64,000 nucleotides of DNA. Origin: Erythrobasidium yunnanense (taxonomy: Eukaryota; Basidiomycota; Cystobasidiomycetes; Erythrobasidiales; Erythrobasidiaceae). The stretch spans positions 998,318-1,062,317 of the forward strand of contig BCJC01000002.1 of assembly GCA_001600175.1 (NCBI GenBank), in the 5' to 3' direction. Position 1 is the stretch's first letter. Every line of letters starts with the position of its first letter. This document shows positions 56,152 through 64,000 of this stretch, piece by piece. The notes beneath the pieces were generated by a model. It saw only the letters and a list, made by a program, of their open reading frames with translations. It was not told the origin of the DNA and made no database searches. Position numbers and translations under genes: made by a program.

Positions 56152-57916
56152 CTAGAATTTACCAGCCGTGATGGTATTGGCGTTGGTGTTGAAAGTAAGA
56201 AGGGTACCTGGTGTGATGACAGCCTGGTTGTCTGAATAGTTCTGGAAGAGCGATCTAGCTCCTGTCAAAGGCGTCTCAATGAGCCTTGATAGATGTAAAA
56301 CGGACAAGGATCTTCTGACGACCTACCATTCTGCATGCCGATAGTAGCGCCATCAACCCCATCGCTGGCCTCGTAATAGCGGACCTGAATCACTCCGGGA
56401 ACGGCCGAGTCGTAAAATGCGGAGAAGTGATATATACGCTCGCTATGGTTGAAGCGCGATACGAGGCACTCGATCTGATTCAGGAAGAGCCACAATATAG
56501 CAGGGTCAGGGCGGTTATCGAAAGCCCAGAAGACTGAACCCACCGTTACTGTTCTTCCGTCGGTCTTATAGTATATGTTCTGGGTTGTGCCCGGATAGAT
56601 ATACAGATCGTCCCAGAAGAGCGCAATAAGAGCGCCATCGCTCAGCGCATCGCGAGGGAATGCATAATTGCTGCAATAGGAATGGGCCGAGCCCAATCCC
56701 AGAAGCTTCAGAGGCAGAGGAATGAGCTTCCCGTCACAACTGGTCTGGCAATCATGCTTGCGCCACTCACGCCATTGCTCGAAACCCAGATAGAGCTTGA
56801 CGATTCTCCGTACAAAGTCATGGCGAAAGGCAGAGCAATGCGCTGCGCTTCATCATCTACAGGCCCACGAGAATTCCACAGGGTGGCTCCGCCTGATAGA
56901 ACGGGAGGAGGGCCAGGAAGAGGAGAGACTGTGATCGTTGGCTGGACGATAATGGTACTTGTGATCGTCTGGATTGTTGTGGTCGATTCGTAGACAGTCT
57001 CTTCAGAAGCGGTGTCGGCTGAAGACTCAATCAGCTTAGAACGATTCCAAAGACTTTGGAGTTGGCACGCACTGTCGGTGACCACTGGCGCTTGCTCGAT
57101 CTGGGTCGTGAGCTTTGTGACGGTATCGAGGGTTCTTGTGACAACCGTAGGCTTCGCGGTGTTGATCGAAGACTGTAACGAAAATCAGTCTATCGTCATG
57201 CCAAGCTTTGAGCGTCGAAAGGAAGGACTTACGATGGTTGACGTTGAGATGTATCTTGTAGCGGTCGAAACAAGGGTCGTTGTGGTCCTGGGAACAGAGG
57301 TGCCAATGATGACACTGCATGCCTCGGATACGATTGGCCCGGCAAACAGCTTGAGAATAGGTGCCATGTTGAGGTGCCTCTTGACTTTCGCCATACCAGC
57401 TGATGATGTTACGGTGATCGCGGGGGCTGTCGAAACTGTGCTCTCCAGCTGCGTGATCGTTTGAGTGGATCTGCTCGATCGCAAAGTACATCAGGAATTG
57501 CACATCGTGGCATGGCAGCAGGTGCAGCTTACGTTGAAGTAGTAAGGGGAGTGCTGATGACCGTGGTCCGAGGTGTACTCGTCTCTCTACAGTAGACAGT
57601 CATTTACGCATTCAGTCATAGCGGTTGGCCTTCTCACTCACCGCATGGTCAATGTCGTGGATGGGGAATAGGTCGCCGTGCTTGTAGATGTAGTATAGAC
57701 TGTTATGCCAGTCGTCGCAACCAAAGTCCTGGTTGTAGTCGCAGTCTTCTGGATTGTCGAAGTCTTGACGTTTCAGAAGGATGAACAGAATGTCTGAATT
57801 CCAGCCAACGGCATAAGTTTCATAGCTTGCGAACAAGCTTTCCCCTGATCCGAAACCGCATTTGCGGAGGCCGCAGAGAGCGCGAGCCCGACAGCGAGAA
57901 CTTGGAGAATGTGCAT
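56152..57916 (-). CDS. Secreted Thr-rich surface protein, paralogue A (NIDO-like C-terminus)
   Basis: Starts MHILQVLAVGLALSAASANA, a signal peptide that matches the other copies. A Thr/Ser-rich stalk follows across several short exons (TATTTRTLVATTGITVYTT, ARVKRHLNMAPILKLFAG, ISEACS-like block IVSEACSVIIGTS). Unlike paralogues B and C there is no Cys-rich module. Instead the C-terminal about 200 residues form a beta-rich domain: AQRIALPFAMTLYG, SIWVSSNGVSGAS, DGALIALFWDDLYIYPG and VIQVRYYEASDG, a NIDO-like or related extracellular sandwich. The last intron is 56262-56326 and the end is NTNANTITAGKF. In the early stalk an in-frame TGA (57773-57775) stands where B and C have Leu. Either this copy is inactive, a splice or start differs from my model, or the base calls are wrong. 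Cell-wall or adhesion role inferred. Confidence 0.65.
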
Positions 57917-58175
57917 CAAGGAACAATCGCCGCTTAAAGAGTGTGAGGAAAATGAATGTGGTGATCAGTAAAGAATGTGGATTGGTCGCTCCAGCGCAAG
58001 TCAAGCTGGGAAGCTGGGAAGAAGAGCAGAAGGGAGAGCAGTCGCGAAGGGCAGCAGAAGAAAAGGTGCAAACATGTCAGGTAAAGCGGGAAGACAGGAC
58101 CGTTCTTAGGGAATACAGGTGCTGTGTTCGGAGAATATCGATTAGCCTCCGCGTACAATCAGAACATGGTGCAGC
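57917..58175. other. Intergenic region between paralogues A and B
   Basis: About 260 bp with the promoter of paralogue A. Part of the B 3' end may extend here, because the last B codons TCTTC-GTAAGC also read as a splice donor. Confidence 0.4.
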
Positions 58176-60014
58176 TTACGAAGAGCGCTGAATCTGAGCA
58201 GGGCATTCAGCATCACCATACGTCTTGGCACCAGTCTGGACGCTGTATATGCAGCCGAAAGCATAGTCGTTGTTGGGCCCGTTCGAGTAGTAGCTGAAGA
58301 GAGATGCCCATATGAGGGTCGGTCTTGAAGAGGTGGGGACTGGGTGCACTCACCAGTTCAAGGAGCTGTAAACAGGTCCACGCTCCAGATCCAAGTAGGC
58401 ATTGTTCTGGTAGTTGACTGCGTTGGCCTGTAGTAACGAGATGTGTTAGCGATTTGTCGTCATTTTGAGACAAACTTCAAAAAACGTACGAGAGCCGGCG
58501 GGCAGACGAGATAGCATGCTCGACCATCAGAAGTAGCAGGTCCAGCCTGAGCAGGTGCGACGAAATCGTTGGTGTCTGAAGTGTTAAAAGCTCAGTATCT
58601 ATTGATCAGGCCTTGATATTCAAGACTCACATGGATTGGTAGTGAGTCTGCCATCTGAAGCGCGGTAGTATGAATATCTGTTGTATTGCTGGCCAGTAAT
58701 TCTGTACGAGCATTGCAGAGTATTATCTCTTTTAAAAGGAGTCGAGACCCCGGCACCGATGAATGCATAGCCTTGTGGACTAGCAGGGCAGGCTGCGTAA
58801 GCAGGTCCAGGGGGATAAGTAGTCATTCCGACAGAGCACTGTCTGTTGACGCAAGTCGCTTTCCCGATGGCTGGGACAGGACAGAGCGATGTGTTGCTCT
58901 CCGTGCAGACTTGGCAGGTTTGATCTGAGGTGTCGAGTATCCTTCCAGCCGGGCAGGCGCATGCGTTGGTGGAGGGATTGTACGTCTGGCCGGATGGACA
59001 AGGTGGTGCTACTGTAATCGTCGGAGTAACAGTTGAAGTGGATGTGAGAGTGATTGAGGTTGTGATGGTCTCGAAAGCGGTCTCTTCGGCAGCGGTATCG
59101 GCTGGGAAAGATCAGATCGTTCAGCTCGTCTTATGAGGCCAAGCGGATGGCGCAAAGCTTACTATCAGTCACCAGCGATGCCTGCTCGGTTTGCGTAGTT
59201 GTTTCGATAGCGACATCGAGAGTTTTTGTAGTTATTTGTGGATCTGCTGTGATGACGGAGGTCTGCAAGAAAGGCAAAAGTATCGTCAGACCTTGCAGCC
59301 GGCGCTGGAGCATAGATAAAGCTGCCCACAATAGTCGATGTACCAGTATAGATAGTTTGGGTGGTCTTGAGGGTGGTCGTCGTCTTCGGCGAGGGATTAG
59401 CAACGAGCGCACTGCAAGCCTCGGAGATGAAGGGGCCAGCGAATTGCTGGAAGATAGGTCCCATATCTAGGCCTCGTTTGACTCGAGCCAGCCCTGCAGG
59501 TGATGTTATGGTAACAGTTTGAGCCGTTTCTGTGGTTGTATCGTATTCGGTGAGGGCGAGAGTCGAGCTGCGAACGCGTTGTAAGCTCAGAAGGGCAAAG
59601 GCGGAGTATATGTATAGCAGACTCACGTCGAAGTTGTCCTAGGGGTTGTTGTAATTTGTGTGCGAGGAGTGGTGGTCTCGCTGCGAACCAGCAAGTCAGC
59701 GAACGGCGCGCAGAGCTTCATGAGACACAGAGAACATACAGCACAGTCAAAGTAGTCGAAGGTGAAGAAGTTGCAGTACTAGTTGGAGTGGTAAAGACAG
59801 TCTTGCTGATTGTGCTGATCAGCTTCTGAGTAGAGGTAAACGTCGTTCGGATAGTCGAGGTCTGGATGTTCAAAAATGAAGAACAGAATGTCTGAACCCC
59901 AGCGAAGGGCATTCCCTTGAGCGAGGCGGATGCGGCTTTGCCTTGATTCGAGATTGCGTTCGCAGACGCGACCGAGAGCGCCAGCCCTGCGGCAAATACG
60001 TGAAGCGTGTGCAT
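58176..60014 (-). CDS. Secreted Thr-rich, Cys-rich surface protein, paralogue B
   Basis: Signal peptide MHTLHVFAAGLALSVASANA, then a Thr/Ser stalk. Early exons are 59740-60014, 59627-59680, 59330-59567, 59163-59262 and one starting at 59101. After ARVKRGLDMGPIFQQFAGP and further Thr repeats comes a Cys module with CACPAGRILD, CQVCTESNTSLCPVP, CVNRQCSVGMTTYPPG and ACPASPQGYAFIGAG. This spacing resembles EGF-like or scavenger-type extracellular repeats. A second part has DGRACYLVCPPALANAVNY and YAFGCIYSVQTGAKTYG. The minimal end is AECPAQIQRSS and stop at 58176-58178, but a further exon may follow. The composition (heavily O-glycosylatable stalk plus Cys modules) suggests a cell-wall or matrix protein; a GPI signal was not seen. 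Not assigned to a named family. Confidence 0.68.
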
Positions 60015-60749
60015 TGAAATGTTAAGTGTTTAGAGAGTGTGGAATGGGATGCCCAGGTCAATGGGAAGAGAGTGTGTGTCTGAAAAGGCAGGGGAGGAAT
60101 GGAATGGAAAACAAGGAAAGAAGAGCTGAGAGAAACGCAGTATTTATACTCGGCACTGTGCGGCCCAGATCTGTCGGTTTTACGAGCTTCCCGCGACCAC
60201 ACTGTCCCTGTCTGCCCCTGCCAGAATCCAGACTGGTATGCGAGCTTCAACCCCGGAGGACCCTCCAACTCGCTCAGCAAACGGGCACAGGATCAGAATT
60301 GTTGAATATCTGCATCGTAGCGGGGATGGCCAGATCTTCTTGGCAGATCAGAAAGTTGCTGTTCCCTCGTCGCTGATCTATCGCGACCAGACGCCAAGCT
60401 GAGTCTGGATGAACGAGGCTGCAACGCCGCTTTGTTACATCATACACACCATCGTCTCGCCTTCTATAGAAATCGCTGTCAGCTTGCGCTTTGCGAAGAG
60501 ACAGGGCGAGATGTGGATATGAGCGAGAAGGGCCTTTGTCGTGCGTTGAAAGTGAAAGTGAGGTCAGAACGGCAACTCTAGAGCCGCACTCTCCGCTGTC
60601 ATCGGTATGCTTCCTTTGCATCGTGTGTCCGGCATGAGGTTTGTTCCGGGCTGCGGGAAGGCAAGAGGCAACCTGTCATCGAACTCGAAAGACCACAGAG
60701 TCGCATAATGCCGTGTCCTCCCAGAGCATTAACAACGTGTATACATCCC
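60015..60749. other. Intergenic region between paralogues B and C
   Basis: The 735-bp stretch has only low-quality frames. The 5' part next to 60015 should be the promoter of B, and the part near 60749 the 3' end of C. Nothing else was recognised. Confidence 0.45.
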
Positions 60750-62812
60750 TAGAATGACAGAGAAAACCCCAAGTACACACCCGAAAAAGACCGAACTTCC
60801 CTCATTGAAGTATCTCCACCTGCGTAGAGCTGTCCAACAGCGGAAGCACTAGCATTGGTCGAAAGTAAGCAGGACCATCCAGCAGCATTGGGCTCCGATC
60901 TTCAAGGGATGCAAGTGCTGAGACAGGCGAGCATAGCATCAGTTTCCAATGCACACATCTAATTTACGCTGAACGCACGAAGAGCGCTGAACCTGAGCAG
61001 GGCATTTCGCATCTTTCGAAATTTTCAGACCAGTCTCGACACTGAATTCGCACTTGAATTGATTTTGAGGGCCGGAGTCATACGTGTAGTAACTACAGAA
61101 AGGAAGAAGTCGTGAGTTAGGGCATCGTCACGAGTTGAGCGTCTTTCACTGACCATTCCAAAGGGCTATAGGCACCACCAATGTCCAGATTCAAGGTCGC
61201 AACGTTGTAGAAGACGACAGCATTGGCCTGACATTAGCAACAGATTAGTTCCCCAGGCCCTGCCAAAGTCACAGAAACTCACAACGGCTGGCGGACAGAC
61301 GAGGTAGCACCCTCGACCATCTGGGAGGGCGGGGCCAGCACGAGGTGCGACAAAACTAGAATCTGGCGAGACGGTACAAGGGCTCTGAGCTTTCACATGT
61401 GCCGCTCCATGGAGCATGTTACCTACCTGAGGTATCTGTGAGTACGCCATCTGAAGGACGATAGAAGGCATTCCTCCTATCGCTTATTCCGGACACTCTG
61501 TATGAGCAGAACAAATTTTCGTTGCCATCGAAGGGGGCAATGACGCCAACACTGATCAAGCTGTACCCTTGTGGGCTACTAGCAGGGCAGCTTGCGTAAG
61601 CGGGTCCAGCTGGATATGTTGTCATGCCGACAGTGCATTGTCTGTTCACGCATGTTGTTTTGCCGATGCTGGGAACAGGACACGCCGATATGTTGCTGTT
61701 CGTGCAGGCTTGGCAGGTCTGATCTGGTATCAAGGACTGTTCCGTCTGGGCATTTACATCCCCGAGTCGAGGAATCGTAGCTTTGACCAGAAGGACAGGG
61801 AGGCGCGACTGTGATTGTCGGAGTTACAGTTGAAGTAGATGTAAAAGTGATTGAGGATGTGATAGTCTCGAATGCGGTCTCTTCGGCGGCAGTCTCGGCT
61901 GCGCAAGGTATCCGATTGTCAGCCTGGAATGTGATAGATTGCGACAGGTCTGCGCACTATCGGTAACTTGGGATGCCTTCTCTGTTTGAGTGGTCGTCTG
62001 TGTAGCGACATCGAGCGTCTTAACTGTCGTGGTTGGATCTGCTGTAATTACCGAAGTCTGAAGAAGCGCAGAGATGGCGTCAGATTGCATAACAGGGCCT
62101 TGCAGAAGACAAGGAGAAGGCTTGCGAAAGTCGATGTGCCAGTATAGATGGTCTGAATGGCCTGAAGAATTGTCGTTGTCTTAGGCGAAGGGTTCGCAAT
62201 AATTACGCTGCACGCTTCAGACACGACGGGCCCCGCAAATAGCTTCAAGATGGGGCCCATGTCCAGGCCTCTTTTGACCCGAGCCATGCTTGATGATGAG
62301 CCGGAAGTTACTGTCACAGCCTGTGCCGTTTCGATTGTTGTATCTACTTGCGTGAGCGAGAGAGTCGAGCTGGGCATTATGCCGTCAGAAGGAATCAAGA
62401 GAGAGGTGCAGAAATCGGGAGACTCACGTTGAGGTAGTCGTAGGTGTGCTTGTCACCCGAGTGCGAGGTGTTGTAGTCTCCCTGAATCGGCGGATCAGCC
62501 ACGTTTTCTGAAGCAGAAGGCTGCCTCTCGCACTCACAGCACGGTCAAGATAGTCGATGGAGACGATGTAGCAGTCTCTATAGGAGTAGTATACACAGTC
62601 GTGCTCGTTGTAGCCAGTAAGCGTTGGGTCGACGTAGCCGTCGTTCGGATGGTCGCAGTCTTGATATTGAGGAAGGACGAGCAGAACGACTGTACTCCAG
62701 CCAAGGGCATGAGCCTCATCGCTTGCGAACATGCTTTCCCTTGACTAGATATCGCGTCTGCAAAAGCTACGGAGAGCGCTAGCCCAGCAGCAAAGACGTG
62801 CAGGGTGTGCAT
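60750..62812 (-). CDS. Secreted Thr-rich, Cys-rich surface protein, paralogue C
   Basis: Closest relative of B: signal peptide MHTLHVFAAGLALSVAFADA, CSQAMRLMPLAGVQSFCSS, a Thr stalk, ARVKRGLDMGPILKLFAGP, then the Cys module with CQACTNSNISACPVP, CVNRQCTVGMTTYPAG and ASCPASSPQGYSLISVG. The 3' part includes DGRGCYLVCPPAV and KCPAQVQRSS. A TTC-GCAAGC junction near 62126 in the stalk is a GC donor at the place where A has GTAAGT and B has GTGGGC, with the acceptor before TSVITADP. The extreme 3' end is uncertain: the frame after QVQRSS closes near 60945, but splicing could add an exon ending near 60750, where weak similarity to the A and D tails is seen. Function as for B. Confidence 0.66.
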
Positions 62813-63390
62813 GGTTGTAGAATGTTAATAAAAGATGAAGAAGAGGAACAAGAGAGTGTGCATAATAGATGCATTGTTGGGAAAGTGAGATTTTAGGAGG
62901 GAATCAAATAGCCGAGGAGCAGCAAGCGAAGGAGCTGTAGCAGCCCGTTTTGGGAGGTCTTGCATTTGACGGGTTCCCAGGGACGTCTAGATCTGTTTAC
63001 AGCCCGATATTCTGCGCTACATTCGCGTAGCTCCTCACTAACATCGAAACCTCTCAAAGCTTGGCGTGAACGAACGAACGAACGAACGGCATGGCGCTGG
63101 TGTTGGCATGATGGGCGGATTGTCAGCATCGTGATACTGTCGGGAGGCAGTAAGCTGTTCGATGTGCGCGATACGCGAGATGGTGCTATGCGGGTTGAAT
63201 GTCGACTTTCATGGATCGCCGGAAAGAGAAGCGGCGAACATGTTTTCGAACTCGCGAAAGCGAAAAGTCGATATTGCATTATTACACCCCAAATCCCTAG
63301 CAAAGTGTATACATCCCTAGTAGAACAGAAACAGATTCACATAAAGAACCCTACACGACTCTCGTTGGCGAAAGCTCCCTGATCGAAGTC
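62813..63390. other. Intergenic region with a GAAC microsatellite
   Basis: A 578-bp gap between the starts and ends of neighbouring surface-protein genes. It contains five tandem GAAC units at 63068-63087. Longer frames on both strands lack any conserved motif. Confidence 0.6.
63068..63087. repeat. (GAAC)5 microsatellite
   Basis: Five perfect head-to-tail copies of GAAC, followed by one extra G. A simple-sequence repeat in an intergenic region. Confidence 0.9.
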
Positions 63391-64000
63391 CTACACCTCT
63401 GAGTAATTGTCGCACCTGGAAGAATTGGCGTTGATGTCAAGGGAGAGCAGAAACATGCACTGCGTTGAGATTAAAGAAGAACCCTGCGCGCAACCCCTGA
63501 AATGCGCCCTGGACCTAGTGGTTCCACATCCAGCCGATCTTTCTTCCGAAAGCAACAATGCAAGGACGAGAAAGAAGAAAGCAACGTACACCTTCTTAAG
63601 GAAGGCAGGTGCTAGATACGATCAACCTTATCAGCCTCTGCGCGCGCGGATCAATCTTTGCGAACGACTCACGAAGAGCGCTGAATTTGAATAGGGCAGT
63701 TACCACCTCCCGTAGCCTTGAGACCAGTCTCCACGGCATAATCGCAGGCGAAAGCAAATCGATTGTCCGAGCTATATCTGTAGGAACTGGAAAAGAGAAA
63801 ATCGGAGAGTAACAGAACGCAAAGGCAATATGTAAATAAGGATATGTTATTCCAATCGGAGCGTTATTCACTGACCATGATAACCTGTTGGTGGTAAATT
63901 TGGCGTTCAAGTATGCAGCGTTGAAATAGTTGACAGCATTGGCCTAGAAATCACCAACAAATTAGCCGATATCGTGCTCGGATAGCCAGAATGCGCACCA
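63391..64000 (-). CDS. Secreted surface protein, paralogue D, 5' part outside window
   Basis: Only the C-terminal end is visible. An exon with NAVNYFNAAYLNAKFTTN (about 63890-63945) matches NAVNYQNNAYLDLERG of paralogue B. The next, with RYSSDNRFAFACDYAVETG and GNCPIQIQRSS (about 63690-63790), matches YAFGCIYSVQTG and ECPAQIQRSS. After RSS the sequence reads TTC-GTGAGT, a strong donor, and a last exon ending DINANSSRCDNYSEV (stop at 63391-63393) resembles the end of A. This supports an extra final exon in the family, which B may have lost. Exon ends are approximate. Confidence 0.55.

Noticed and set aside
57612-58004. A minus-strand 130-residue frame at the start of surface paralogue A.
   Set aside because: It is an out-of-frame shadow; the homologous frame begins with the signal peptide at 57916.
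1-64000. tRNA, rRNA, CRISPR array or complete transposon.
   Set aside because: No cloverleaf, rRNA core sequence, regularly spaced repeat array, transposase motif or terminal repeat pair could be supported by reading both strands.

Overview
The window is nuclear DNA from a basidiomycete fungus. The evidence is compact spacing (about one gene per 2.3 kb), many introns of mostly 50-65 bp with GT-AG ends and CTNAC/CTGAC-like branch sites, and typical fungal genes: an LRR-containing adenylate cyclase, a trifunctional TrpC, an Hrd3/SEL1L ERAD subunit, TRAPPC11, Rer1, topoisomerase I and a complex I B12 subunit. The order or genus cannot be fixed from the sequence. A second class of very short introns (34-36 bp) and several GC-AG introns recur and are a useful fingerprint.

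Layout. 1-4.8 kb: 5' two thirds of adenylate cyclase (minus strand; catalytic end off the left edge). 5.4-11.6 kb: four tandem plus-strand F-box-like paralogues. 11.7-14.2 kb: a Rieske-DUF455 fusion and, divergently, RER1. 14.4-18.7 kb: TRAPPC11 (minus). 18.9-22.3 kb: HRD3/SEL1L (plus). 22.4-24.3 kb: a small ABM-like protein and a kinase-like protein (both minus). 24.7-28.3 kb: an unknown Arg/Gln/Pro-rich protein (plus) convergent with a senescence/spartin-domain protein (minus). 28.5-36.5 kb: two adjacent tandem duplications, a DUF4336 pair and a flavin-monooxygenase pair. 36.8-41.2 kb: TOP1 (minus), divergent from NDUFB3 (plus). 41.3-43.95 kb: TRP1/trpC (minus). 44.2-45.75 kb: an aldo/keto reductase. 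46.3-49.3 kb: a tract with broken, alternating coding potential and no assignable family. 49.3-50.2 kb: a coiled-coil protein whose start codon overlaps the start codon of the divergent MGS1/WRNIP1 ATPase (50.2-52.1 kb). 52.4-53.8 kb: an arrestin-related protein. 54.0-55.7 kb: a PC-esterase-like type II membrane protein. 56.2 kb to the right edge: at least four tandem secreted Thr-rich surface proteins on the minus strand.

Functional themes. Three genes act in ER/Golgi traffic and quality control (RER1, TRAPPC11, HRD3), two in genome maintenance (TOP1, MGS1), and one each in cAMP signalling, tryptophan synthesis and respiration. The remainder is accessory: recently duplicated families (F-box-like, DUF4336, FMO, surface proteins) that show copy-specific decay or module exchange.

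Most striking are a probable 3-nt micro-exon in TRPC, an overlapping head-to-head start-codon pair, a TOP1 model whose last exon carries only the stop codon, two GC-AG introns in MGS1 (one inside the Walker A motif), and the module swap in the surface-protein array. All exon models were built by eye from splice signals, reading phase and family conservation; no transcript data or search was available.
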